A stretch of 64,000 nucleotides of DNA, taken from Miscanthus floridulus (Eukaryota > Streptophyta > Magnoliopsida > Poales > Poaceae). How positions within the stretch are numbered: the first letter of the stretch is position 1; each line of letters begins with the position of its first letter. A program made the position numbers and the translations under genes. This document shows positions 11,448-22,869 of this stretch, piece by piece. The notes beneath the pieces are model-generated. The model saw only the letters and a program-made list of their open reading frames with translations. It ran no database searches and was not told the DNA's origin. The stretch lies in assembly GCF_019320115.1 (NCBI RefSeq), contig NC_089588.1:121402837-121466836 (forward strand). The letters are read 5' to 3'.

Positions 11448-13858
11448 TCAAAAAAAAATATCCCGCTCAATGAAAGTGACTAGACAATCATCTAAAAGAC
11501 TATCTCCCATCTTATTTCTTAACTTTGTTTTCACTAAAACCGTTGCAAAAAATACCCTTTCAACACTTGTCGTTGCCACAGGTAGAAGCAATACCAATTT
11601 GAGGAGCTCATAAACCATATCATACACTTGGTGCCTCTTTGTTTGAACAAGCTTAACTGAGAGATCAATAATATTGTCTAGACCTTTGAAGCTATCATCC
11701 TGTCTCATGTCATCAATATAATTATATAGCTGCAATTCAAGTTTGAGCAAATTATTATTTGAGAACTTCTTTGGATAGAACTCAGCTAGTCTACATAGCT
11801 TCTGTGCATCAAAAGAATAAAATGAATTGGAAGGACTGAAGGCCGACATACAAGACAACAACTCCATATTAATCTCGTCAAACCGATTATCAAGTTCTTG
11901 ACTTATTTGATCAATGACACCAATATATAATTCTCTTCTAAAGTGGTCATCATTGGTTTGCTTTTGGGCACCAGCTTTCCTTGCTGATTTTCCATAAGGA
12001 ACATAATCACCATCCATAGCAGGAACTTCAACACCATGTTTATCGCAAAATGAAGTCCCTCTCAAGAAAATTATTCCAACCATCAGACCTCAATTCTTGC
12101 ATTCTTGTCTTTGCCACATTAACAAGTGATATTGCATTAAGAATATCTTGGTCCCTTCTTTGCAAACACTCAAATAACTCATTTGTATATCCAAGAATAA
12201 TATACAATAAGTGTGTAAAGAAAACAAACTCAAAGGTCTCAAACGCTCCAGTCACAAAATGTATTTTGGTCCAATCATCCTTATATGAAGGATCATCCCC
12301 AAGATCAACCAGTACATCATGGATTGCTTCATACATAGTAATGATGTTGCATACCGTTTTGTAATGAGATCCCCATCGAGTATCTCTAGGTCTAGGCAAA
12401 CCCATCTCTTGATGTAATCCGGTTCCAGATTCAATTTCACCACAATCAAGTGCTTTCTTGACATTCTCAAGCCTAGCATTTCTAAGCATATCATGACGCT
12501 TACAAAAAACTCCAACAATATTCAACAAGATAGATATTTGATAAAAAAACTCTTGCAATCAATATTTCCCTTGGCAACAGCAACAACAACCAATTGGAGT
12601 TGATGAGCAAAACAATGAATATAATAAGCAGAAGGTGATTCTTGCATGATCAATGTTTTCAACCATTTAATATCTCCTTTCGTGTTGCTAGCCCCATCAT
12701 ATCCTTGCCCACGCATTTGAGTCATACTCAAGCCATGACTAACAAGTAAAGCTTCAACTGCATGCTTATGTGATAAAGAGGTAGTATCATCTACATGAAC
12801 AACTCCAATAAAATGCTCACATGGTCTCCCCAATTTATCAACATAACGCAAGCAAAGAGCTAGTTGTTCTTTATGTGATATATCACTAGACTCATCAGCT
12901 AAAATTGCATAGGGCTCATCACCAAGTTCTTCAATTATTTTCTTTCTAGTTTCTATGGCACAACAATGAATAATTTGCTTTTTGTATGTCTGGGCTAGTT
13001 AAGGTACAGTTACCTGGAGCATTGTCCCCTTCTTCACTATTTCCGGCAAGAAACTTCAAAAGTTCAATGAAGTTCCCTCTGTTGCTAGATTCTTCACTTT
13101 CATCATGTCCACGAAATGCCAACCCTTGTTGCAAAAGAAACTTGATACACCTAAGTGAATAAGTCAACATTTTCTTATAAAGACGAAGATCCTCGTCACT
13201 CCACTTCTCAATATTATAATCATTTGCAACCTTGGGATTTTTAAAGCCAATGTATCTCTCTTGAGCTGCAATATGTGCCTTAGAACCCACATGTTTGAGA
13301 AGTGCTTTCTCTTCTATGTTCCAATTCTTCCATCAATAGTAAATTTGTCTAACCTAGTATCCTTCTTGAACAAGTAGCATATAAAGCAAAACACAACATT
13401 CTTCTTAATACTATACTCAAGCCAATCATGATTGTACATCCAACAATAATTGAATCCCCGATCCTTGCCTGAAATCCTTCTTTTTGGAAATCATGTGCAA
13501 AAGGTTTGAATGGACCTTTAATAATATATGCTCTTCGAATTACATCTCGATCATTAACCGGATAACTTAGAATGGGATGTCTTTCACCTAGATCATGTGG
13601 AAGGTGATTGATGTCATAAACTGGTGGCAGCGAAGATGGCTGTGGCTGTGGCTGTGGCTATGGCGGTGGCATAGGATTTCCAATTTCCTCAATTACTCTC
13701 TCATGATTATGCTCTTCCACCACTGGTTCAACTAGATCAGGTGAACAATTAGAAGGTTCAACTAGATCAGGGAAACGATTAGATGTAGCAGTAGCCGCCG
13801 CCGCCTTCTTTGCTGTGTGCTTTTGAAAAGGAGATGCAATATCCAAGTTTCTCTTCAT
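11448..13858 (-). pseudogene. Decayed hAT-type transposase (TTF/ZMYM1-like, DUF4371 + hAT dimerisation)
   Basis: Minus-strand blocks read in order as one family. The N-terminus MKRNLDIASPFQKHTAKK (from 13858) is preceded by a good splice acceptor (TATGCAG). A TTF-like block (GPFKPFAHDFQKEGF) lies at about 13540-13460. The DUF4371 region follows (12946-13290, then ADESSDISHKEQLALCLRYV and GQGYDGASNTKGDIKWL, 12522-12900). Next come RDTRWGSHYKTV (12040-12558) and the C-terminal hAT dimerisation region with LLLPVATTSVERVFFA (11448-12083). The frame breaks at least near 12550 (at an A/T run) and near 12060 (SDGWNNFLERDF continues in another frame at SFCDKHG), with further breaks at 12940-13330. 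Such proteins cut and paste hAT elements; this copy cannot encode one. Element ends were not found. Confidence 0.8.
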
Positions 13859-15417
13859 ATCTGCATAAATAGTAAAACACATATTACCAAATAATTAAAC
13901 ATTTTATTATTTTTGATGTTAGCAAATAGCTATGGAAGTAGACAATAATTTTTTACAAAAAGATGAAAAGCAAAGATTAAATTTTACCTAAGCAAAATTG
14001 GGAATCAAGACGATAACCCCTGAGTAGCGCGACCGACGAGACGTGCGAAATAGACAGCGATCCTCCAATTCAGAGCAGGGCGGAGAGCGGCAGCCGGCAG
14101 CCGGCAGGGCACCAAGGGCTAGGGCAGGGCGTCACCCGGTCACCGACTCGACGCACCGGTCAGGCGCAGAGGCGGCGTGTTCCTCTTGGCTCCGTACTCA
14201 GATTGGAAAATTGAAACATCGTGTACAGAGTTTGGAACGCAGCGCATATATTGGACGGACAAACGGGTTCACTTGCCACCTGGGCCACGTCGTATGGGCC
14301 TCCCGTCATCACGTGAGGGCGTCTAGGTATACTTTTTCTTTTTTTCCTTTTTACAAATACAACGTATACACTATATATTATATAATATATATACTACTTG
14401 CCTTCGGTAGCTGATCCCCACTACCGGAAACCAGCTATTTGCTGAGTGTTTTTATGTTTGCCGAGTGCATTTTCTCGAGCACTCGGCAAACAAGTCCTTT
14501 ACCGAGTGCTGCGAAAAAAAAACACTCGGCAAAATAAATGCACTTGGCAAACAATGCAAAAAACACTCGGCAAAGTTCGACACTCGGCAAACTAGAAAAA
14601 AAAACACTCGGCAAAACTGGGCACTCGGCACAGAAATATATTTACCGAGTGTAATTGTCTGGCACTCGGCAAAGAAATATGTTTCCCGAGTGTAACTATT
14701 TGGCACTCGACAAATAATTTTATTTTTTTTTCTCTTCTGACCTTGACACTTTTTCTACTCTCAACATACAACATGTGGTATTCCATGTTAAAATTTGGTA
14801 TATTTGTGGATCTGTTTGCTATATTTAAATAATTTATTGTATTTCTAGGAATTTTTTTGTATAAGTCAAATTTAAACTGTAAGTGATTCAAATAAAAGAA
14901 TAAAATGAGTAGAAAAATGATATTCATGTTATTGAGTCCAGTGTGAGGCCTTATTCGGGAAATGAAAAGAAATTTCGAACATCTTGTTCAGGAAACACGA
15001 CCACGAACGTGTGGCCGAATGGTTTTTAAATTTTAAAAAAAGGAAATGAAGTCTGAACATCATGAGATTTGTCATGATGTGATGATATCATACGTAGAGG
15101 CTATGGTAAAAAATTGAGAAGGTTTCGCATAATTTGTCACGTACGATGTGTACAAACCAAAACATCTCAGAAGAAGAATCGTAGCATTAAGAAGGAATCG
15201 ATAAGATTTGGTGTCAAAGTGACAGTCGAATTGGGTTTGACTTCAAAACTTTTTGTATAGGTAATAGAGAACATAGATTGTTTCATGTGAAATTTTGGTA
15301 ATTTTTTGTATCCGTTTGATAATTTTAATTTATTAAGTACAATTATAAAATTTTAATTGATATAAATTAAATTTGAGCAGTAACTGCATAAAATAATTGA
15401 ATCATATTCATAGAAAA

Positions 15418-15419
<2 letters not shown>

Positions 15420-15456
<37 letters not shown>
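15420..15456. repeat. (TA)n microsatellite inside the CACTA element
   Basis: An uninterrupted run of about 18 TA units interrupts AT-rich interior sequence of the 14419-16213 element. Confidence 0.9.
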
Positions 15457-15461
<5 letters not shown>

Positions 15462-15644
15462 AGTTAATTTGACAAGGTATTTTCAAAGTACATCGAACAC
15501 AAAAGGAAAACACGTTATGGAAAACAAGGAAATAAAAAAATAAATAATATATTTGTCGAGTGCCCCAAACCCTAGACACTCGGCAAAGATTAGTTTGTCG
15601 AGTGCTATGATCCGACACTCGGCAAACTCGGCACGTTATAAAAG

Positions 15645-15985
15645 CACCCGGCCGCCGCCCCCTCCCTCCCACCCTCCCCTCCCTCTCCCGCCGCCACCCC
15701 CCTCCCCTCCCTCCCCTCCCTCTCCCGGTGCCGCCCCCTCCCCTCCCTCTCTCGCCGCAGACCCCTCCCCTCCCTCCCGGGGCCACCATCTCCCTCCCTC
15801 TCCCTCTTTTTTTACACAGGTGGTGGTGGCGGTGGCGGGCCGGGCGGGAAGCGGCGGGCAAGCAGCAACGGGCGAGCCACGTGGTGGCGGTGGCGAGCAG
15901 CGGCGGGGCTTGCCGCGTGGTGCCAGCGGCGGCGGCGGCGGGTGAGCGGCGGCGGGGCGAGCCGCGTGGTGGCGGTGGCGGCGGT
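15645..15985. other. GC-rich cargo block inside the small CACTA
   Basis: The block is strongly asymmetric: C/CT-rich at 15645-15805, then GGCGG-rich at 15820-15985. Open frames through it on both strands are low-complexity (Pro/Ala/Gly runs) and show no domain. It looks like a captured first exon or promoter region rather than transposon sequence. Confidence 0.45.
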
Positions 15986-16622
15986 TTTTTTATATTTTTT
16001 GAATTTTTTTGCCAAGTGTCGGTGCCCAAAAAACACTCGGCAAAGTCTTTGCCGAGCGCCCGAGAAAAAACACTCGGCAAAGAAACGTTTGTCGACTCTG
16101 TGTACGCCGAGTGTAACACTTGGCAAAGACTTTATCGAGTGTTTTTTGGACTTCGCCGTGTGCCGTGGGCACACGGTAAACGGCACACGGTAAACTTCCT
16201 CATTCCGGTAGTGCCCATTGCCATTCTCTTAACACTGAACCAAACAGCATCTGGGAGTTCATTAGCTGATCTGCTCATCGCGAAATAGGTGACTCCAAGT
16301 CATCGCAAAATGAGCTGATACGGAAGAGAGCAAAGGACCACATGAGCACTCGGAATACCTATCAATATTATAGATAGATAGATTACTACTTTTTTCTAGA
16401 TTGCCCACATGATCAGTCCAGGCAAAACCAGTTGAGCACGCACCATACATGCGCATGCCATGTGTATTCTTTATCAACTTTTCTTCACATCACATAAAAA
16501 TATCGAGTTTCGAAGACTCCCTAGCACCTAATTAATCTGTGCAGTTCACTTATGGCTCGTGTTTGAATAACAAATTAATTTTGATTCTCATGAATTCAAC
16601 GAAATTTGTATTGTTTCAACGA

Positions 16623-17335
16623 TAGACACCTACAACGCACGCACACTCATCCCTATTAATGCACGCACGCAAACCCCTATAAACCCGCAAAAAAAACCAA
16701 CCCCTAATATGTGGGGTTACTCCTGGCCTCCCGTCCTCGCTAGAGGCTAGACGGGGGGAGGACGATGGTTTCCCACAGGAGAAGAATAACGCGAAGTCTG
16801 GCGCCGAGGGCGGAGTGGTAGGGGACAAGATTAATTTCGGAGTAAATGCCCATTAATTCATAAAGATCGTGTCTAAAACAGTGCCCGAGGCAGTGCGAAA
16901 TTATATAAGGGCTAACTGTGTGCAACTATTGGTGAACGCATAGGCAAGGGTACAACGGTAATTCCTTGTCCGATGGCCAACCACTCCGAAACGGCGCCAT
17001 CTGCCTCCGTCTTCTTGGCGCCCTCCTCGGGTTGCTCTGCGGCCGTCTCGTTGTGGGCCTCCATCGGCGAGGTTTCATGCAGGGTTTGGGAGTGCCACGC
17101 GAACTCGCGCCACCAGGGAGGTCCGTGAACCCCATCCCGAACCCCCTTCCTGCCAAACAAATCACACGAGGGTTATATCAGCGGCCGAGGATCCGCCGGG
17201 GCGGAGTTCCGGGGGCACTTCCCCCAACATATGAACATTTCCGAAGACTAAGTCGGCAAATCCTCGAAATTGACAAAGTCACCATAGGCGTCTCGCTGTC
17301 AACAGAAACATCGCCTACCACTTAATGCACAACGC
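16623..17335. repeat. Dispersed repeat split by the solo-LTR-like insertion
   Basis: Two pieces, 16623-16711 and 17230-17335, join into one sequence that resembles 46030-46300 (shared landmarks: AGACxCCTACAAC, CGCACACTCA, GACAAAGTCACC/CACAAAGTCACC, CATCGCCTACCAC/CGTTGCCTACCAC). The 518 bases between them are a later insertion. The class of the repeat is not recognised and no transposase is present. Confidence 0.55.
16712..17229 (-). mobile_element. Solo-LTR-like insertion (TSD TATG or ATATG)
   Basis: Plus-strand ends are TGGGGTTACTCC and ACTTCCCCCAACA, so the segment starts TG and ends CA with a short inverted match (TG[TT]GGGG). TATG lies immediately outside each end; the overlap leaves a 4 or 5 bp duplication. 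It sits inside an older repeat. No internal coding region or second LTR is present, which fits a solo LTR left by recombination. Orientation is inferred from the TGTTGGGGGAAG start on the minus strand. Confidence 0.6.
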
Positions 17336-17714
17336 CGAAAAATCATGGAATATTCGATCAGCAACTTGATCTGGAAGATTAATGTGCCAGATCTAGAAAT
17401 TGATAAAGCCATACTTTCAAAATTAAATGTCCAAAGTCATAATTCCAAAAGGTTAATTTCTTATTCACGAAGAAGATTACTTGTCTGCTATCATTTGATA
17501 TGCACGAAATATACTCTTGTCTCGACCACTATATCCTGTATCGTAAAGACAACAGGACTTGGATCATACCATCCGCGATGTATCCTAGGTTCTTTTAGAC
17601 CTCCTCCTTGTACTATGTTCCTAACTTAACGAAGTTCTTTTCTCCTTCTCCTACAACTAAAAAGACTAAAAGTAAGATTATTTTTTAGTGCGACTTTTTT
17701 TTGGCGTCGCTCCT

Positions 17715-18040
17715 CCCTTCCGGCCATGCGATACCCCACGCGATAGAAAAAGAAACTGCCATCCCTGCGATCCTCGCCTGCTTTGAAGAAAATAAATCGA
17801 TCACCTGAGGCCACATGCATAGAAGGAAACAATAATCATGTATGGAAGGAAACAATTGGCAAAGATCAAGCAAGACTCATCCCTTCCGGCCATGCGATAC
17901 CCCGCGCGATAGAAAAAGAAACTGCCATCCCTGCGATCCCCGCCTACTTTGAAGGAAACAAATCGATCACCTGAGGCCACATGCATGGAAGGAAACAATA
18001 ATCATGCATGGAAGGAAACAATTGGCAAACATTAAGCAAG
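17715..18040. repeat. Tandem duplication, 166 bp period, two copies
   Basis: CTTCCGGCCATGCGATACCC begins at 17717 and again at 17883, and the sequence stays closely matched through AAGAAACTGCCATCCCTGCG, TCACCTGAGGCCACATGCAT and GGAAACAATTGGCAAA. The few differences suggest a fairly recent duplication. No coding role is supported. Confidence 0.85.
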
Positions 18041-18319
18041 ACGACTCAATGAGGTTGGCCCTTAATTTTAGTGTTTCCAGCGTACAGACCTGAAATTAAA
18101 AAGTGGCTGCTCCTTGAGAACATCAGTGGTGCCAAATAAAAGACGTGCAGGTTATACATGGTGAGACTGGTGAACCTTCTACAATTTCCTAAATGAATAT
18201 TCCCACCATTCGTATATAGGTCCATTCCCCTGCGTTTCTTCGTGCTCCAATTAGCATATAATATGAAAGTATTGTTGTGTTCATCACGACTTTCAGTTGA
18301 CTATTCCCATTAGCATATA

Positions 18320-18569
18320 CTTTTCTGCCCCAAAATATAAATCGTTATAGGATGTGTGTCGGTCAAACTTTCTCAACTTTGACTAGGTCAATTCCTGCAA
18401 CATTTATGTCTCCAAATAAGTTTATTATGAAAATATATTCAATGGTCTATGTAATGATACTAATTATGTATTATAAATATTAATATTCTTTTATATATAA
18501 TTGATCGAAGTTAAAAAAAAGTTGACTTCTCGGGAAGCGAGAATAAATTCTATTTTAGGACAGAGGGAG
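18320..18569. mobile_element. Stowaway-type (Tc1/mariner) MITE
   Basis: The left end CTTTTCTGCCCCAAAATATAA and right end TTTTAGGACAGAGGGAG form imperfect inverted repeats of the CTCCxTCxGTCCxAAAATA type, with TA on both sides (18318-18319 and 18570-18571). Length about 250 bp, AT-rich, with internal GTTGACTT as in grass Stowaway families. Confidence 0.75.
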
Positions 18570-18856
18570 TATATGAAAGCAGTGTCGAAAATATTTTAAC
18601 AATCAAGTTCGTCTCTGTCTGATTGGTAAGCTTAGACATCATAATGGCATCAAAAATTTTGACTCTCATGGACACCCTCATGGATCAGTGCAAATCATCC
18701 TAATCCTACAACATACACAAATGGTAACCTTAAAGTTATGATATTTTCAAAGGGTGGACAATAAAGACCATCTTAGATGTTCTGGCATTAGAGTATAGAT
18801 GTGCAGACACATAGGCATGGTGGTGCAAGTGAGCAGCCAGCAGGAGTCGAGAGTTA

Positions 18857-18985
18857 GGGGTGTTTGGATCCTAGGACTAAACTTTAGTCCCAGTCACGTT
18901 GAATTTTTATATATCAATTAGGAGGACTAAACATGAGCTAATTATAAAACTAATTACATAAGTTGTGGCTAATTCGCTTGCCAGC
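18857..18985. mobile_element. Truncated Tourist-like MITE
   Basis: TTA is followed by GGGGTGTTTGGATCC and GGACTAAACTTTAGTCC, the usual left end of a common grass MITE. The right end is missing, so the downstream boundary is approximate. Confidence 0.4.
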
Positions 18986-19520
18986 GCCGTGTACACGATG
19001 GTATGGAGATGTGGTGGAACTTATTCATGGATTTGTTGGCGCACGAAAGAAATGGACATTGGAAATCTCTTCCTGCCGGTATAAAAAATGATCTTAGCCG
19101 CATCACGGAAAGATCTACACAGTAGAGTTTGTGAGCCTGCGACGTCATGCTCTCTGTGACTGTGTAAATTTCACGAACTTAGCTTTTTGGATTAAATGTC
19201 ACTTTAATGTCAGTATTTAATTTAACAGTATTATTATCTTATCGTGCGATCCGTGTATTTTTAGTACAAAAGATTTAGTTGTTCCGTAACAACGCACGAG
19301 CACACTACCTATATATAAAAAAGAAAGACATGGATATATATGTGTATGGTGTGTTTGGTTGCCAGATGTTGATTGTATCGTATATCATGCACGAGTGGAT
19401 GAAGATGGGTGGGACCTATTTCTGAAAAGAAAGTATTTGATAATAAGGTTACCTAAGAGGATGTCAAAAACTAAAATATTGTTTGGTTGTATGTACAGTC
19501 TATTTAACCTCAGAGCTTTA

Positions 19521-20258
19521 GAGCAACTCCAAGAGGTTAGCTAAAAATATATATTCCAATATGCATGATTTAGCCATTCTCTTAAAATAAAATCTCTTAA
19601 AAAGATATGGGTTGTCCAACAAATTTTATATTTTCCATATTCAAAACTTGCCACGTAGGCATCGAAGGCCACCCCGGCGACATCAACAGTGGCATTAGTC
19701 CCTTGCTTCTTTCCAGCAGATTGTTGAAATGCTTGTGCTGGTTGGACAGAGGATAGCGGCACGGCTACTTTCACCGGAGTCAGAGCGTCGCCACCGCCAC
19801 TGTCACCGTCGTCATTGGCGCTCTAGTAATCGTTGAAGACGCTGATATATCACATTGAACGGTTATCGTCCTTGAGGCAGCCCGACCTCTCCGGAACTTT
19901 CCACTCGATGAAGTCTCTGAACCCCATGCGCCACGACTCAGCGCTGAAGAAGTACGCCGCCATGGCGCGGCCGAAGACGTGCGCCACCATGGCATGGCCG
20001 GAGACGAGCGCAACCATAGAGCCGTGCCGCACGTGCGAAGCTTTCTCGTGGGAAAAGACGCGTCAAACCCGTGAAATCGGTGAGGGGGGGCTGATGGCGA
20101 GCGCCCGTCTACTGGCTTTCTTTAGCAAGCAGAATAGATGGGATAACTCATTTGGTATTTTAGAAACTCAAATAAAATATGCGTCGGAGTCTATTTTATA
20201 CCACAGATTGTCTAAATTAGACTCAAAATCAAAAATAGCATCTCCCTTGGAGTTGCTC
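19521..20258. mobile_element. Harbinger-type non-autonomous element with cargo (TSD TTA)
   Basis: The ends are GAGCAACTCCAAGAG and CTCCCTTGGAGTTGCTC, an inverted match, each bordered by TTA (19518-19520 and 20259-20261). The 738 bp interior has a GC-rich block at about 19780-20110 (minus-strand frames with WRMGFRDFIEWKVPERSG and alanine-rich text) flanked by AT-rich DNA. The block looks like a fragment of a gene or of the element's own accessory ORF; I cannot name it. No transposase domain is present. Confidence 0.8.
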
Positions 20259-20689
20259 TTACATGTGCACCCACCACTCCCATCCTGCATGGCTCGTTGT
20301 GGCCGAATGCACCCGGCCTGCATCCCACTGTATATCTACTTCCACCCATGTAAAGCAGGCAATCAATCAAACTTCTCCTCTAGCCTATATGCACACGCTA
20401 GAGTGCATACATTGTGGGATGCAAGGAACCAAACACATTATAGGGTGCAAGATGCTCCGATACAAGAAATTGATTTTGATGATAAAACGATGACGCATGC
20501 TTCCGCCAATGCATTAAGATAGTTCCATTCCAGAAACTACTCAATAGTTCCTATAGCCGCCAATGCATTAGTCAGCCCCAACAAACCCACCCACGAGCCC
20601 ATGGTTTCGCGATTTCTCCCTATTTTAAAGCCCTTCAAAAAAAATTATTGGAAAACACTACCCCAGATCAGGACATCACTGCCGGTTCA

Positions 20690-21125
20690 AAACCCCACTT
20701 CACTGTCGGATTTTGAACCGACAGTGGCATACCGGCAGTGATGGGGGGTTGACATCACTGCCAGTCCTTAAAAACCGACGCTGATCTACAGGAAACCCTG
20801 GCTCCACCCGGCAGTGTCTAGTTGAACAACACTACCGGTTTATAGTGCCAACCGACAGTGACGGTTGCTTCAAGAGTGTCGGTTCTTGGCTCAAGCCAGC
20901 AGTGTTGAGCAAGCCTACAATGTCGGTTCATAGATCAAACCGGCAGTGTTGTAGTAAATATCAGTGCCAGTTCATGGATCAAACCAGCAGTGTTGTCGTA
21001 ACCATCAGTGTCGGTTCTTGGTTCAAGCCGGCAGTGTTGAGCAAGCCAACACTGTCGGTTTGTTTCTAACCGGCAGTGATGGTTACGACAATACTGCCGG
21101 TTTGTTGCTAACCGGCGGTGCCCGT
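20690..21125. repeat. Left subterminal repeat array of the large CACTA
   Basis: At least ten variants of CACTGCCGGTT and AACCGGCAGTG occur in both orientations, often as pairs that can fold back. In En/Spm elements such motifs bind the TNPA-type protein. Variants with CAGTGTCGG and CCAGCAGTG show drift. Confidence 0.85.
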
Positions 21126-21559
21126 TCGTATTTTATTGTTTTATAATTTATTTTAATTTATATTTTTTTGTGGAATTGGGTTTCGCTTTATATACGCTAC
21201 GTAGATGATAGGTCCATCAATATTAAACATTACAAATGTCACGGTTACAGTTTAAATGTTCTTATCAAGATCTCGATAACTCAAAACAAAAAAGAAATGT
21301 TCTCGGACTTCACAGATTGTGCAATGCTTCTCGGACTTCTTATAATAATATGGCAAGCCGCTCTGGGCCATACTGGTCCTTATACTTCACGGATTGTGCA
21401 ATGGAAAATACTTCATCTTTTTCCAATACATCGGCTAAGATGAATTTTGCCAGCTTCGATTGTAGTGCGACGATCTCCATGTCTAGCAGCCTTTCGTGCT
21501 TATATTTCTTGTGTTGTCGTTCAAAAAAGATGATATCCAAAGAGGAATAGTAAATCATT

Positions 21560-22190
21560 TTCTTGAATTATTAACAGACATAAATGAAATAGGGATTATA
21601 CACACCAACTTATCGACTTCTTCCGATTTCTCGCCGATGTAGCGAAGCATTGCCCACATTACATAAAACTCGCATTCACTGTTTCCCGCCGGCTGTGATA
21701 GGTACTTCCCCTCCATTTCGACAACCTTGAATGGGACCGGCGTCCCACCGATATGTCTTCTTCGGACACTAAGCAACATTAAAAGGAAAAACATTAGAAA
21801 GCGGTATGTGTGATTAGAAAATAATATGTTATTAGGATCGCTTACTAATTCAGCACTGCCACCAGTCCATCCAGATGATGAAATAGTTTTTTTCGAGTCC
21901 TACACCTCGAGCAGATTTTTGGCAAGATTAACACAAATGAAGATGAAATGGTTGCTGCAATCATAGAATCCTAATTATCGAATAATCTTAACGAAAAAGA
22001 AGCATAAAATTAAAAACCGAGAACACATACTCGTAGTTGTAGGCTAGAAGTATGTGGATTTTCTTCTTCATCGTGAATTCATCGAAAACAGCAATCAATC
22101 ACTATTTCAGGTCTTCCACATCACATCCATAGAGGCCTAGACATGTCCTCTCATTGACTCACATGGGGTCCAAGAAGCCTATGTAATCCT
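21560..22190 (-). pseudogene. Ulp1-like cysteine protease remnant of the CACTA
   Basis: On the minus strand, blocks of a Ulp1/SENP-type peptidase appear in order: VNERTCLGLYGCDVEDLK (about 22160-22100), DEFTMKKKIHILLAYNYE (about 22090-22030), SNHFIFICVNLAKN with the expected catalytic-His region (about 21960-21905), LLEV-stop-DSKK (expected Asp region) and QPAGNSECEFYVMWAMLRYI, where the Cys near 21673 is the likely nucleophile. Stops interrupt the reading in at least two places. Ulp1-like genes are known passengers of plant CACTA and Mutator elements. An active product would be a SUMO-type protease; this copy looks dead. Confidence 0.65.
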
Positions 22191-22869
22191 ATCTGCTTTT
22201 TAGAATACAAAATTTTGCTATACACCTACATAAAATCATGGGAAGTGCTCAAAAGTTAATAATTTGTGTTTCGAGAGAGTAGTTAATTGTAAAATCGTGC
22301 GTGTATGGTACTTACATAGTCCACAGCGTCAACATTTGAACATCGAGAGAGTGTTTCTAGTATATTTGGAACAAGCACTCCCACTCGACATCAAACTTCT
22401 CTTCTTCAGGATAATGGAAAACATGTGGCGAACGGATAAAAACTACAAAACAAAAGTCGTCCGTCTCTGTTACCTAAGCCAAGTAATATTCATGTAACTG
22501 GAGCATATATGTTCTTAGATTTTTATACTCATGATCGGGAACTAAAAGATTGCCCCTTTCATACTTCATTGCTGGTGTTGCCGTCCCTTGTACATCATAA
22601 TAGATGGTCGCGACCTCTTCCATGGTTAATCCTGGGTTGTCTTCGACGTACTTCTGTTTGTTTCTTAAATCTTTGTTGTGTATTTCTTCGTCTCTTGTTG
22701 TAGCCTATTTATTCTGTGTTTGCCTTTCGAATTTGGACTTCAACAAAAACGAAGACAGTGAGGCATAGGGATTGAAGAAACTAACACAATCTTCCTTCGA
22801 GATGTGTGCTGTAAATTTTTCTTTCATCAAGGTGGTAACGCTGCCACTAAACGACCTTTTTCTTTTCTG

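Larger units (their letters stand above)
14419..16213. mobile_element. Non-autonomous CACTA (En/Spm) element, TSD CCC
   Basis: The left end is CACTACCGGAAACCAGC and the right end is ATTCCGGTAGTG, an inverted match, with CCC directly outside each end (14416-14418 and 16214-16216). Both ends are packed with CACTCGGCAAA and TTTGCCGAGTG motifs, the likely binding sites of the family's accessory transposon protein. The 1,795 bp interior has no transposase. It holds a (TA)n run at about 15420-15456 and a CT-then-GGCGG-rich block at about 15645-15985 that may be acquired host DNA. It depends on an autonomous relative elsewhere. Confidence 0.9.

Noticed and set aside
11115..14290. Exact ends for the decayed hAT element
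   Set aside because: GTGGTGAATCTAGG near 11130 and TTGCCACCTG near 14278 look like possible termini, but no matching 8 bp duplication was found.
15367..16288. Long Pro/Ala/Gly-rich open frames on both strands in the small CACTA
   Set aside because: They are low-complexity translations of CT- and GGCGG-rich DNA and cross the subterminal repeats.
20690..21125. CRISPR-like array
   Set aside because: Repeats are short, variable, in both orientations and without regular spacers; they are CACTA subterminal motifs.
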